DNA from: Apostichopus japonicus
Taxonomy: Eukaryota > Echinodermata > Holothuroidea > Aspidochirotida > Stichopodidae
NCBI RefSeq assembly: GCF_037975245.1
Contig: NC_092565.1
Location: forward strand, 14,973,499 to 15,037,498
Direction: 5' to 3'
DNA length: 64,000 nucleotides
Shown piece by piece: positions 1-33,790 of the stretch. Made by a program: the position numbers and the translations under genes. How positions within the stretch are numbered: the first letter of the stretch is position 1; every line of letters begins with the position of its first letter. The notes beneath the pieces were generated by a model. That model ran no database searches, was not told the DNA's origin, and saw nothing but the letters and a program-made list of their open reading frames with translations.

Positions 1-3000
1 AATCAAATATATGGTCGCATCGCTCAGGACAATATTAGAGGGCGTTCGAGTGTAATTATTGATGTTTTACCGAAGATACAAACACGCAATAAACACATAC
101 GCAATAACACATGAAATATTAATATATTTCACCCCTTTGCTTCAACTACTAAAAACTTTATAAACAGCAATAACTCAATGGTTGGCACGACAAACCATAA
201 AGAAGTCATATGGACATGTAAAGACCTGTTTGAGTGAATTGCTGAAAAATAATTGAAATATCAGATCGAGTTATATTCACGTCAGAAGCTCATTGACCCC
301 GAGTTGCGGGTAAAACCAAAAATGGTCGAAGGTAAATAGGCCGGCTAGATGGTTTTCAGCGTGAAATACAAATATTAGCCTCCGGCGATTCCGGTTGCTA
401 TCAAACGAGAAGGGTACAAATGTCGTTCAATCGCTGTGGCATATGTTCATATATAGACATGCACCCGCACCCCTGACATAGCACCACCACTCCCCCCCCC
501 CCCCCAACCCCAAGTCTATTTAGACCTATACCAATAACCGAAGACTATAGCAAGACTATCGATGATTGATGAATAACTGGACGATATTTCCATTAAGTCT
601 TAACTTGAGAATCACATATTACATGTGTAGGGCTGTAGATATCGTGGTGCGACTCAAGAATGACTTAATTAAGTTCATTTGGGCCTTTCTGCATTTTGCG
701 ATGGTTACCTGGTAAATAGTGGTCACATGACCATTTAAAAATGTGACAGTCCAAAATTGCTTTAAACTTTCTTTTAATTATATTTTATGTGGTTTACTAA
801 AGATGGCTAGTTATGTGTTGAAGTATACATATTAAATATAATAAGTCATGATAAACATGTATTATACGTTTTGTTGTTGTTTTGTTGTGGGATTCCTGGA
901 TGCATTTAGAGCAAGTGTCATAAATATTGTATTCCTCTCAATAATGATTAGTTTAGTTTAGTTTAGATACCCAAGGATCAGGAAGCCTAACAGTAGCTTA
1001 TTTGAGACCCTATCCGTGTTAGATCGTGGCTGAACACCGACTCATTTCAAGCCTTCTCAATTCGATAAGTCTTCAGAGGATAACGAGGCTGGCAGGGGTG
1101 TGTAACGGACACGGAATTGTTTGCTCTTAGGGGTAAAGGGCGTATACTACATACCAAACCATCAAACATCCTGGTATACTGATTTCAAGTGTGGATATAT
1201 GATTAACGTGACATTATACCATTGTCTATCCCTGTACAATGTTTACATATTCATTACAAGACATATGTTTCGATAAAGGAGAAAAGAAGGAGGAAATAGC
1301 CCGTCAAAATTTAAAGTAGATAAGACCGTGTTGTTCTTCATATGGTTTATTGCACCCCCTGCGTTGTATCTCATTGACCTCTGTACCACGTCAGACTTAA
1401 GGAATTCGGCTTGAAATTGGAACCAAAGTTCACGTTTATAACTCAGAATGAATAACCTCTCTCTGATCAGACAAACACGCACGTGTATAACTTAAACTGG
1501 AGACGAAATGCGGTATATACTGTTACGAAGTCCAGATATCATGGTTTGGGAAACGAACACAATAAAGTAGGTTAGAGAGGTTTTGTTTTAAAAGAATCTA
1601 ATGCGTGTCTCTTGGTAACAAAAATATATAACTTAGCATATTAAATACATTACATACCTTAATACTTAAAGTTAACTTAGCTTAACTTAGCGCGCACGCA
1701 AGGTACCTCGCTACCGCTGGGCTCTCCGTCGGGGTGTCAAATCCCAGGGTAGTCTGTAACCGTAGTGCGGGTGTGTCTGGAAGCTTCCGGAAGGCGCTTT
1801 TCGTATAAATAACAGCTCCGGTATAGAGAACAGGACCAGGTAAGGTAAATAATAAGTTCAGAAGAATGGTATCCAAAAGAGAGTTAAGAGTATAACCTTA
1901 TACCTCGTGCTTATAATTGTATCAATGTTGATATTGCCTAAGTCGAAAGTTTAACATATATACAATGTAACATAATATTCTATGAACGGACGAAAACATC
2001 AGCTTGTAGTAGCGAATGTCTTATCTGAAAAGCCTTCGAATGAAATATGCCCATTTTTCATTGTGTATATATATATATATATATGAAACTATTTTCAAAA
2101 GCCTTATAGTTTTCTTAACTTAATTGTTAAAAAATGACACTAATAAAAAGCTGAGTTGTAGTGTTCACATGACCTACTTTTCCATACATTTCAAGATGAT
2201 GGACTAACCCAGGAAGCTAGTCACTTTGTTGATCCTTTCAAACAGGAACGTATTCATACACACTTTGCTTTCATAACGTCGTGACATTAAATTACAAATT
2301 AAAACGTCATGTTGTTTTTGCCTCAAGTGTATATATGTCTATACTTGAAGACGTTATACTGACTGACTGGTTGAAGATGAAAACATAAGATGAAGTATAA
2401 TTATTGGCTTATACACTGTTCAAGTGTTTATGCATTATTATCTAGCGACCGATAGATGCAGGCAAATGCTTGGAGATTAAATAAGAAAATAATTAAATCG
2501 TTATATATTTAAAGTTTAAGTGCAAGCTTACTATAACTGTTTTGGTAAAATGTCATGTGCTAATGACGTCACAACTGTACCAAAAGCTCGGTTCGAATAA
2601 TAATAATAATAATAATGATAATAAAAAGCAAACTTGTCGGTTCGTATGACATTTCAAGGAGGCACAAATATCACAATGATATTTTAAAATATATCTGTAT
2701 TAGTTTTTGCTTCATTATTGCTATAATTACACGTAAAGCTCATTATCATCCTGGTAATGGTTTTTGACCCCAATTTTGTTCATTTTGTATTTGTCATTTG
2801 CTTTAAATGAAGCAATGGAAACAACTATATAAATATAGAAATGTGTCTATTTATTTAGTAATGCGTGAATAAGATTGCTTTTCCAAATACGAAAAATGTA
2901 TGTCTGTTTTCTGACCCTAACTTCAAACAATGACCAAAACTCCATCGCTCCGAATTGCCAAGAGAGCGAAGGCATAGCAATTTTGTTAATTACCTGTAAC

Positions 3001-6000
3001 TCTGTATCATTAAAAAAAAAATTGTTATGAATTCGATGCTCTCTTAACAGGTTGAAATGGGGCTTAAATGCATTGACTTTTGCTGGATATAGAAAATTCT
3101 CTGCTTTGTCATTAATGCACTGTATGGAATTATATATGGAGATAATTATTGTACAGCAGTTTACGTGCAGCATTTAAGACGCGCGCAAAATATGATAAAA
3201 CAAACGTTGGGTTCACACAGTGGCTCTTAATTTGAAAGAGATTCTGATTGAACAACACACAGACATATAAGCGCTGTATTTTGAAAATTGTAAAGAATTT
3301 TATGATCACTATAGAAAACCAGAAATGCTAAGATATTGATGACGAGAAATCGTAATGACGAAGATCTTAACAATTTCATTTAATTTCTATATTTTCTGTA
3401 ACTTTCCTATACTGGGTATCGCTTTAACTTTACTCCACAGAAAACGATAACGTATCTTTCGGTGACCCTTTGACCCGTTGCTAGGGACCTTCCTTCACTC
3501 GAAGCACTTTAAATGAGCAGACGATCACGATAGTCGTATAGTATTTGACATTATTATAGTATATTTCTCGCCGAGTAAGTCAAGGCCCAACAGCTTATTT
3601 TCAACGGGCGTTCACATTAGCCATAACCAATGTAAATTCCGCATTACATTGACTTGCCGAAAGTCCTCATCGATAAATTCCTGAAAATATATAAATACTA
3701 AATTAATGCTATGAATATCCCAGCTTTTATAGAACTGTCATTCATTATAAATAACCATTGTAAATATACTTGTTCTGTAACTCAGTCCCGCCGCATAACG
3801 ATATCTGTCCAGATGGAGGGCGGTATATTGAGAGGACATGTGATTGAAGAGAAAGACAAAAGAATAACGTCATCAATGAGTTTGAGTAAATCTTTATGAT
3901 TTGATATAAAATCATAAATCAAAAAGAAAGAAAAAAACTCAGCATGGCGATTCACCATATACGCCTAGCAGAAAACAAAGGATTTCTGCGGGTTATTATA
4001 AGTCACGTTGATATCTGTGTTATTACGGCAGATATGACCTTTATTATTTCACAGTGAAATTTGCACATTAATACATTTTCACTCATTTTTTTCCTGAAAT
4101 GTAATTATAAATATGCCGCTAAATTGACTTCAGTGCAACTGTCATGGTGAAGTACGGTGGTTGTCATTTATCGACTGTGACAAGATGTGTTTTAATAGTC
4201 TGTTCTGGTGATAATTTCTCTCTTGTCGTATAGCACTATTTGGAAAGGTCATCACGGAACCAAATCAGGAGGTTACTTAACACGTCACATTTACCTGTAA
4301 ATGCCACGGAGTACAACCTTGTTAGCGATTGGTGCGTAATATCGACCGGCAGCCTCCTAAAATCCGACCAGTGCAGGCTTGAACTTTGCTTAAGTCTCAA
4401 AAATCCAATTTTGGATTCCACTTATGTCGTAACAAAGATCAGAGTCTTTAAAGTTTGTATGAGAATATATAGTTCAAGAATAGATACCAGCCACGGGATG
4501 AAAGGAAGTAACTATAATAGAGTAAATTATAACCAGATGTCAAATAGAGAGAAAAGAGTGATTGCCCTAAAAATGCTAGGAAGCAGATATTAGGGAACGG
4601 TCAGGTCAAATCGGCCAACAACAAGAAAAACAAACGCTGGAATAAAAAAAAAATCATTTTGCAAATGTCTAACACGGGCGGAATTATTCTGGGATAAATA
4701 GAATTTTACAGGATAAAGAACAGAGGAGTGTTCGATGGTTATTAGAGATATAACGATATCTTGTAGATCAATTTACAGATAATATGATTGGCAAATTTTA
4801 CTTTAATTTATGCATACTCGTAAAAATGAAATGGTAACGACTGCTATCAACTTGAAGCAAACATAGTTTTAGTTAATAAATATTGCCTTGATGACGGCAC
4901 TGATTTGTCAACCGACCTCATGGGTTGTATTGAATATGCATTTGAAGATGGCGCTACACATCAAGAAGGGTGCTGAACCATCCGATTCCTGCCGGAAGCT
5001 GAGTTCCATGTTCTTTATAACGAGGCACATTCAAATAAATAGCAGTGTTCATAACACGAGTGGGGTTGTTGCAATAACGCTACTAATTCCGAATTTCTTA
5101 CGTCTTGCTTCCGTTTATTACTTTCTTGCTGAATTTCTCTCTTGCCTGTTCACCTCAGTTATGTGTTAAACGATTGAAGACGTCCTCTCCCTCTACTCCT
5201 TTCCCTGCCTCTCCAGCCCCCTCCCCCTCCCCTCCCCCTCCCCTCCCCTAGCCCTCCCCTCCCCCTCCCCGCATATTGGAATATATATGGTACACTTATC
5301 ATAACATGCTCAAAGGGGAATAAATCAACAGTGCTAACCTTCATATCACATGTCACGAGAAATAAATCTGAATTCAAAGTATAATTTTATGAATCATTGA
5401 CATTATAAAACCGCTCTTGAAATTGGATTAAATAAACGCATTCCGCATTTGAAGAAGAATCACGTGTACTAGCAACCTCTCGTTACCAACGCAAATAATT
5501 CGCCAGTTCATGTTTTCTCAATTTTAACGTCACAAAAATTCCTTTCTGAACACTATATATTCAAAGTTTGCAGCCCGTTTTGAAATTACTTAACGGCTGA
5601 GGAATTAACTCATTATGCATAGAACACAGATAGAAGTACAATTGGAAACTGCATTAAACGAAGAGATGGAGATTGGGGTTGGATGGGGTGGGTTTGGGCA
5701 GGGGCAGGATTTAAAAAAAAAAGGAGTTTGTGTGGTTGTGAGGACGTTGAAGTCGACCTCTTGTAGGCGGTTTAGGGGTCTTCTCCAGAAAAGACATGAA
5801 CATTTAAGACGTGAAATGGTACATTCTGAGGTACTCATACTTTAAATCAGGGATATATATTTAGGTATAGGCTACACGCAAAGTGGTGATATTAACTTTT
5901 AATAGAATTGCTCTAAAAACTAGGCATTACAGATGGAATTCGTAAATTGTATATATGAGCTCGTTAAAACGTTTCACTTGTTTTCTTGTAAAATATCCCG

Positions 6001-8050
6001 GTTGTACACAAAGTCATTTTCGGTTAAGCGTTACTGAAGAGTTCACGGTGTACGTCGATAGACCGCTGAGTATCTGAACTTCTTACAGCCTTGTTGAATG
6101 TTAAACTAATTGAAATATTTATAAAAACTGTTATCAGATAACCGATTTTCGATTTATTTACGATTATAACTGTTGAGCCAAAAATATTTCTTTCTGATTT
6201 CCTTGTTCAAATCTATTGATCTTGGATAGTATAAGTAGAACATATTTCATTGGGCTTGATGAGACAGATTTAACTGTTTATTTGTTGCAATTATTATATA
6301 ATTTATTGGTTTTATACGATATTATATTTTGACATATGTCACGGATTCACCACTTTAACAACTGATCTTACCTCCTCGTTAAGAATTTACCTTCATGACT
6401 TTTCATTATTAACGAGAAGTCGGAAGGGAAAAAAAAAACCTTTTATATTTTCATTTTCCACATGTCATGATCACTGGATATATCATATTCATACATTGTT
6501 CATCAATGACATATGAAGACTTGTGTACGGTGGTTCTGAAGCGACAAACGAGTTTTAGATTTGACGTGTAAATATCACATGACATCACGACAAAGTTGTA
6601 TATTTTGGTCCAAAATACGATATTTGTCAAGTGGCAAGTTCCCTTTAACGCGACATCCTGAAAATTGTCAAATTGTCGGGTTGCTATGTTGCATGTAACT
6701 TGACTACTGGACAAATGGACAATAATATTTTTTGACCTGTTGTCTGCAACTCGTACGTCCCTTTAGGACCACCGTACATAGGCGTTGCCAATAGTGTTGA
6801 GTGTTATCATGCATGCACATGTACTTTCTGGTTAAATAATTAATATGATACTTTTAATAGAATGTTCCAATATATATGACAGTTTGTTATAACATGAAAA
6901 AAGCCCCCTCAACACCTGCAGAAGTTTGAAACTCCTCTATGTTGAGATGGACAAATCTGACAACTGATAAGGTTTGAAATATACTGCACTGAGCAAATAC
7001 ATATGTTCTAAATCAATGATACGCCTATATACACACTGAATTAGAATAGATCTCTTCATAATTAGAGGGTGCTACATCTGCTCACTGACCTTCCGGGCAT
7101 CATCGTCATTGTAAACTCACCTTTGGTTGCATTATTCTTAAATGTTATACAAAGGGTCCAGTTAGCTTTCTTTTTTTTTTCTCTCTTCTGGTTTCTTAAT
7201 CTCTGTAGAAACCTAAGGGTGTAACCCTTGGTTTATGGCTTCAGCGAAATAGGTTAATAATGAGCGGCGAAGAAAAACAGAGCTTTTCCCGACGTATCTT
7301 TGACATTTAGCAACGTTCAGTTTTGATGCAATTACCTTATTTAACAGTTGCAGTTGGGAACGCTGTACAAATATTCCCGAAAGGCGTAAAATGAGTGAAA
7401 AGGCAAAGAATTGGCGTGGAAAGTGGGATTAATTACCAGGGATGGCCTCGCGAAACACCATTGACTTCATATTGAATACGACGCGCGTTAATTGGTGCTA
7501 AATTTGCTGTCGATTGCCAAATATACTCGGTTCTTAAGGGCGTGGGAGTATTTTTGGCTGGGTAAAGCGATGTTGTGTGCATCAGCAGCAGGTGGAAATC
7601 AGGGCTTTGATGAAATAAATCAAAGAGTCGAACCTGTCATAAACTTAATTTAACAAGAGAGTTGAGAGTTGAACGGTTTCGCGGCAACTTTCAGATTGAC
7701 ATGACAAAAAAACAAAACAAAATAGTTTTATTCAATAATATTTATCTTTTTGAACTTGAATTCTCTCATAGATATGATGCTAGCAGGAAGGTATCTTAAA
7801 TGCAAAGTTAGGGTTTATGTTTGCAATCTCACGAGGGGCTGGTTTGAGGTCCTTCCCATACAGCACGTTTTATAGGTTTTATTTTATTTGCACAAGATCA
7901 TAGTGTTTTGCGTCCATCACCGACTTTGACATTGATTTTCAAAGATATATTTATAATAGGAAAAAAATATTAATCAGAGACGAGTCTGTATCTACGTTAA
8001 TTAGACAATTTCTGAAACATTTTAGTTCTCATTTTATTATTTCGTAACAG
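1..8050. other. Intergenic / upstream region without a recognisable gene
   Basis: AT-rich sequence in which I find no convincing coding exon on either strand. It holds simple repeats: a C run near 483-505, (AT)n near 2064-2085, (AAT)n near 2598-2625 and a CCCCTCCC-rich stretch at 5170-5275. A GC-richer patch with CpGs lies at about 1690-1870 and another at about 7430-7580. The second could hold promoter or 5' untranslated sequence for the gene starting at 8051, but nothing in the sequence proves that. Reading frames of 60-117 codons here have no splice context or recognisable domains and look like chance. Confidence 0.5.
5170..5275. repeat. CT-rich low-complexity tract (CCCCTCCC)n
   Basis: About 100 bp that is almost pure C and T on the plus strand, with repeated CCCCTCCC blocks. 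The minus strand is G/A rich, with many runs of three or more G, and could form G-quadruplexes. The glycine/arginine-rich reading frame on the minus strand is a product of this composition, not a gene. Confidence 0.8.
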
Positions 8051-27208
<19,158 letters not shown>

Positions 27209-30200
27209 CATCAGTGACTCGGTGGAACTCGTGCCGTGTGCATCTCAGAGCCCTACCGAATGGCTGTATCAGATCTGGAGCACATGGCAAAATCTCACTT
27301 GCCGAAATCCTCTTTCAATGCAATATGATTTCTAAATCCAATTCATTTGACGTTTTTAAGTTAACTTTCATGGTCTCATGGGTGCGTTTGATCAATTCTT
27401 AGCCTAAAACGTTTTGCATTTGATCACCAGCTAAATGAATAGTACGCCTGACGACAGTGCTTTTATCATTAGAGATTTTATGACCTTCAGAGTGTTTATC
27501 GATCGTGGCTGTCGCGGAACTAGCTGTGCAGACTACCAAGCAATGCATAATAGTACAATAGGCTACAAGGATAGGTTTAATTCAAAACCACAGATGAAGT
27601 CGAAAATTACATAGAATTTGCTACCACTCGACAAAATACCCAATTCTTCCTTTTGTAGTATTGTATAAGAAGAGTCAAATGTTAGCACTTCAGTCATATT
27701 TTTGTCTGAGGCAACTGTTAAAAATCGCTGCCATGGTAACTGTGCTTAATCTCGTTAAATTGTACTACCGTCTTCTTAGCCCTTTATCAATACGTGATTA
27801 AAGGCTGCTGTTTTCTTTTAAATCTTCGTTCTCTGAAAGTCTTAATTGAAGGTCAACTTCACAAAAGTCTGTATACATCGAGCTCAATATAAGAGAAAAT
27901 CGAAGCTATAACGCTGTTAGTATATGACCTAACAACGTAGCGGTCATGTTTGTGTGAACAGGAGAGTATATAGTCAACCTTCAGTTCAAATTGCTTGTAT
28001 ATCTGACGGCATGGTTCGCTTCGTATACGAAGGCTATTTGTTTTCCCGCCAAAACGAAATAAGCGACACAAAGTAAAATTATTGTGCATTTATGAATGAA
28101 GGGAGGTTATATTTACGGCAACGTGGCTTGGTGAAGAAAATTCGAGCTTGACTACATGGTCTTATAAATGAGCAACAACTTAAAAGAACTTGAATTGAAG
28201 ATTCTCTATACCTTTGGATGATGAATAACATAAAGGATTTAGGTTCAGGAAATCGTAACTGGGGAAAATGTTTAGAAATTGTTGGAAACAAAATGTAGTT
28301 TTTACTCTAAACTAAGTAAGTTATTTACAAGTTTTGCAAGGTGATACTTGCTAAGTATGAAATGATTTCTTCTCATTCTTCTTCTTCTTCTTCTTTTTCT
28401 ATTATTTTAAGAAAAAGATGCAGCCTTTGATTTGAAAATCTTCACAGGATTTACGGTTGTGTTTGAAATTCTGGAGACGCACAAGGAACGACCACCTTGA
28501 TTTGACATTCCTATAAGCTAATTAAACACACACACACATACACACACACAAAAACGCTCTACTTTAATATCGAGGGCTTCGTTGACATGATAACATAGAA
28601 TGTGTGGTCGGTTTAATTCTATTACCTATTTGCTAAGATTCTTCCTATAGTTTTTGCAGAGTTTATTTTAGTTATTTATATATTTAAATCTGACAGTTGA
28701 GAAAGGGGGAAAAAAAAGATTCCAGCATATTCTTTTATGTCGCATCAGAACTGAAATAATAATATTGCTTCTGAATTTGTTTGGGTTTGAAAATCTTTTA
28801 ATTTATGTGGGACTTATATAGAGTAATCAAACCTTTATGGTAGACTCAAGTATTCAGGAATCTTGTTCGTGGGCGGATGGCTAAAACAACAAAACAATGT
28901 CATGGCTCTCACGCCCCCTGTCTCAAGCCCACGTATAAAACAGTCGATTGGCCAAAGTACCAGAAATATGAACTTCATATTTAAACAATTGAAGAGAGGT
29001 AAAAAATGGTGAAAATGTGATTCTCTTGGGAGAGAGAAGATGAATTTTCTTGGAGACACAAAACGCGTCTTTTGGAAATAGATAAAGTATTGATGTGGAA
29101 ATGTATTCTCCTATCACAGTTTAAACAAGCCTGAGGGGAGGGGGTATATAGTTTAGACGAGACTCGTCTCTATCTAACCCTCCAGCCGAGAGCGGGATGA
29201 GAATGAAAAATAAAAAAATAGTTTACACTGAACATACAATGGCAATGAATCCAAAGTGATCTAGCCTACAACGACAAATGTATGTAACCATATCGTGCAG
29301 TTGCTGTGGTTTGACATATGAAGCGTAAACCTATACTTTTAGAGTTTTTACAAGTTTGTCTCTTTTTTATAATCATACTTTGTTTCTTCCCTGGTATTTG
29401 CAAGATAAATGCTAGTTCAGCTATAGAATTATTTCTGTAAATTTTATTGCTTCTATTTATTAGCGCCAAACAAAAACAAAAAAGTCAAAGGTTTGGTGCA
29501 AATTTTGCTTTGAAATGAGGACAATGTTTATATATTTTTTTTTGCCTATTGGTGTGCTAACAAGTCTTTCCGTTATGGTTACTGTGTAATATTTGTATAT
29601 ATATGCATAAACATATATATCTATATATAATAATAAGGTATTCATCCATAAAACACATTCATAAAAAGTTATAAGTTATTTATAATTATTGTTATTTTTC
29701 TTATTTCTACACTAAGGCTTGGCTTGATACTCACAGACTCTGGTGTCATTTGGATGTCATCGAGTTATTTAAGCGTGTGGTACCAATTTCCTGTAACATG
29801 GGATACGTTGCCTAGGCAACTGTCACTATCAACAAACAGTTACACGATCATTGTAAAGTTACACTGGTTGAACAGGAAACGTAAGATAACACCGTACAGG
29901 CAGTACGTACATGTATAAATCAGTCTGCATGCAGTGCGCATGACCCATTGAATAATTTTGGATAATTTGCATATACTCCTGTATCATACAGTTTCCTCAG
30001 TATACACCCAATGCACACCCAAAGCCCGTGTCGCCATGGTACTCGTTTTTAACGAAAATATTTTCAGTTTTATTTATTGTGGTAAGTCGAAATGTAAAAC
30101 ATACCATTGGACAGTGACAGCGCTTTGAGGTGTATTCCATGTAGCACTATACGGTACCTCACGTGACTATAAAGTGTCAGTTTTTTTTTACCGGTGGCCG

Positions 30201-32261
30201 GAATTAAGGGCTTGGGGATGGGGGGGGGGGGGTATGCGGTGCAACCCGTTGACTGTTTTCTATGTAGCACCAGGCAGTACCAAGTTTGGTTATTTAATCT
30301 TATTAACAAGCGTTTAATAATTGTTTGTTCAGGCAAATGTTAAACTCATATTGAGTGAACGATCAAGCACGTAACCTTTGTTCACCGATAGTTTAGGTAT
30401 CGAGTTGTCAATTGTAGGTGGGGAGGGTGGGTGGGGAGGGACTAAAAATTTACATTCAAACAGTGGCTGTCTGGAAAAAATGGAATAATTATCATTTTAA
30501 GTCGGTTATGATTTTGCCCATTGATGACGTCAGCTATATGTAAACTGGAATTGTCATTATCGGATAATTTAAAGAGATTTGTTCATAAAACGCCAGAAAA
30601 AAAAATTATTTGTCAATATGGATTTTTTCCATGAAGAAAAAAGGGTTTATTGTAAGTTTGAAATTTTGAAATAAATAGGCCTTTAATAGTTAAGGGGAAT
30701 ATTGATTTACTATAATATCAATTTTCAACTAAGTTTGATAACTGCATTTTTAGGTGTTACAGCATGTCACTTGCTTGTAATTGATTTATTAGCAAAGTGA
30801 CGTTAATATCAATTTTGAATCGATAACTTATTTTCTGTACACACTTGTTGAACGTTGCAGAATATAACATCTTGTAAAGCAAGTGTGTATTCAAAGGTTC
30901 AATAAATAAGTATTTATTGCTACAAAGAGGAGTCACGTATTATTATTGTTATTTTTATTATTATTACTACTCTCTTATCATTGTGAAAGGCTCTTCTAAC
31001 AGTGCGCTTCTTAAAACCTCACCTCCCCCTCCCTCCCCCACCACTGGTAGCCATGTCCATGCAAAATTTGAACTGTTGCTACTCAGCACATTCCGGTCGT
31101 CCATGCTACCGTGACAAATAAGTTTTTTATTTTTATTTTATAGAAGATATCTTTCTAAGCACGACAACACTATATATAACAATCTTTCACTAAATTAGAT
31201 ATGACCCGTTATATCGCCAAGTACTAGTGACGTCATTTTACTTTTCCAGATCAACTATAGAAAGCAAAGCCTTGTTTGGATGGAATGATATGATATTATT
31301 ACAAGGTTTATTTCACCGCCCCACCCCCTCAAACGAAGCATGGCACGGCGGCTTCGTAAATCTAGAGATGCCATCTTGTAATTTCTGGGTCTAAAACTCC
31401 ATTTTGTGTATCGGCTGACGATGCTGACCTATCAATCACTACTCCAATTGATGTACAAGGTTCTCTTTTAAGTTTAGACGTTGGTTGTTGTAGACATTGC
31501 ATGGGTTTTTTATTTACTATAATAGCAGTTTGTAGGCGTATAATGCCCGGAATGACTTGGATATCATAAGCCTTGCGTGTGACCTACTTCACATGACAAC
31601 CTAAACATTTACTTCGTTTGTCAAAATGTGACCCACTTTAGTCAAATTAAAAAACGTGGGTTGTCCGATATATTTCTCTATTATAGTATTGTTGCTACAT
31701 GTTCTTCATGTAAGGCGTTGGATTTTGCATTGTATAGTGTATACGTGACTACAGTCTCGTCGTACGCACTTCTCCTCCGATGGGGTTCGTTATTGCCCCT
31801 TCATATTCCTTTTGTTTTTTATAATTTATTTCGACCACCATAATGCATGAATGGGTCGTTACCGATGGATTTATTACCTCGAAGGGACGACCTATTCACC
31901 CACCAGAGTCGAATGAAAGAAAGAAATAGCAAGTTAAATTATGACAGAATGTGATAGGTATATGGAATATAATATTTTTATATGCTTGGCTTCTCGTGGT
32001 GAAGTCGAATCGTTCATAACAAGAAAATGAACACTAATAATAATTGAAGAGGAGATCACATATCTATATTACAGCTTATGACTCGGAATTATGCAGCAGA
32101 AACCAGAGGATTTTAGTTTCTAGTGTGGTTTTCTAATGGGATCTAAGTGGGCTTTAGTGGGTGATTGAAGTTATCCTTGTATAAATGAGCTGCTGTGTAA
32201 TCGTTTGATCAATCATGTTTATGTAAAAAATATATAAGTGATAAAATTAGGGAAATGGTAG
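27209..32261. other. Intergenic stretch with isolated exon-like segments
   Basis: The first few hundred bases are probably the 3' untranslated region of the Trunk/PTTH-like gene. Beyond that the sequence is AT-rich with small simple repeats: TCT-rich at 28370-28400, CA-rich at 28527-28552 and a 12-base G run near 30221. Two short segments have exon-like borders, at 28412-28500 and 29737-29880; both are described separately. No gene can be assembled. Confidence 0.45.
29737..29880 (+). other. Possible phase 1-1 symmetric exon, function unknown
   Basis: 144 nt bounded by ACTCACAG and AAAC|GTAAGA. One frame is open throughout (48 codons, phase 1 at both ends), with a W/Y/V/S-rich beta-strand-like composition that would suit an extracellular domain. 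Symmetric phase-1 exons are typical of secreted and receptor proteins. The upstream pyrimidine tract is weak, no partner exon was found, and the product is not recognised, so this may be chance. Confidence 0.2.
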
Positions 32262-33790
32262 AGCTCAACGTCACGCCCGCCTCATGTAGCTATCCTGGGT
32301 AAAACTCAGTATCACTCCTGCCTCATGTAGCTGTCCTGGGTATCACTAAGTATCACTCCTGCCTCATGTAGCTGTCCTTGGTATAACTCAACATCACTCC
32401 TGCCTCATGTAGCTGTCCTGGGTATAACTCAGTATCACTCCTGCCTCATGTAGCTGTCCTGGGTATAACTCAGAATCACTCCTACCTCATATAGCTGCCC
32501 TGTGTATAACTCAACATCACTCCTGCCTCATGTAGCTGTCCTGGGTATAACTCAGAATCACTCCTGCCTCATGCAGCTGTCCTGGGTATAACTCAGTATC
32601 ACTCCTGCCTCATGTAGCTGTCCTGGGTATCACTCAGTATCACTCCTGCCTCATGTAGCTGTCCTGTGTATAACTCAGAATCACTCCTGCCTCATGTAGC
32701 TGTCCTGTGTATAACTCAACATCACTCCTGCCTCATGTAGCTGTCCTGTGTATAACTCAGAATCAATCCTGCCTCATGTAGCTGTCCTGGGTATAACTCA
32801 GAATCACTCCTACCTCATATAGCTGTCCTGTGTATAACTCAACATCACTCCTGCCTCATGTAGCTGTCATGGGTATCAATCAGTATCACTCCTGCCTCAT
32901 GTAGCTGTCCTGGGTATAACTCAGAATCACTCCTGCCTCATGTAGCTGTCCTGTGTATAACTCAACATCACTCCTGCCTCATGTAGCTGTCCTGGGTATA
33001 ACTCAGAATCACTCCTGCCTCATGTAGCTGTCCTGGGTATAACTCAGAATCACTTCTGCCTCATGTAGCTGTCCTGTGTATAACTCAGAATCACTCCTGC
33101 CTCATGTAGCTGTCCTGGGTATAACTCAGAATCACTCCTGCCTCATGTAGCTGTCCTGGGTATAACTCAGAATCACTCCTGCCTCATGTAGCTGTCCTGT
33201 GTATAACTCAACATCACTCCTGCCTCATGTAGCTGTCCTGGGTATAACTCAAAATCACTCCTGCCTCATGTAGCTGTCCTGGGTATAACTCAGAATCACT
33301 CCTGCCTCATGTAGCTGTCCTGTGTATAACTCAACATCACTCCTGCCTCATGTATCTGTCCTATACTCAGTATCACCCTTGCCTCATGTAGCTGTCCTGG
33401 GTATAACTCAGAATCACTCCTGCCTCATGTAGCTGTCCTGTGTATAACTCAACATCACTCCTGCCTCATGTATCTGTCCTATACTCAGTATCACCCTTGC
33501 CTCATGTAGCTGTCCTGGGTATAACTCAGAATCACTCCTGCCTCATGTAGCTGTCCTGTGTATAACTCAACATCACTCCTGCCTCATGTATCTGTCCTAT
33601 ACTCAGTATCACCCTTGCCTCATGTAGCTGTCCTGGGTATAACTCAACATCACTCCTGCCTCGTGTAGCTGTCCTGGGTATAACTCAGAATCACTCCTGC
33701 CTCATGTAGCTGTCCTGTATATAACTCAGTATCACTCCGGCCCATACTGACGTCCTGGCTATAACTCAGTATCACGCCCACCCATTCTGA
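32262..33790 (+). repeat. 41-bp tandem array (about 37 copies) with 118-bp higher-order repeat
   Basis: The unit is about AGTATCACTCCTGCCTCATG followed by TAGCTGTCCTGGGTATAACTC, 41 bp in all. Copies differ at few sites (GGGTATAA or GTGTATAA; CAGAATC, CAACATC or CAGTATC). Near 33350, 33468 and 33587 a shortened 36-bp variant (TATCTGTCCTATACTCAG) recurs every 118 bp, that is 41+41+36, showing local amplification of a trimer. The first and last copies are more diverged (CCCGCC, CCCACCCATTC), as expected at array edges. Confidence 0.95.

Noticed and set aside
4240-4593. 117-codon open frame on the plus strand
   Set aside because: No splice context, no recognised domain, no codon or composition signal; longest of many chance frames in the first 8 kb.
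32262-33790. CRISPR array
   Set aside because: Regular 41-bp repetition without unique spacers, in a eukaryotic genome; it is a minisatellite.
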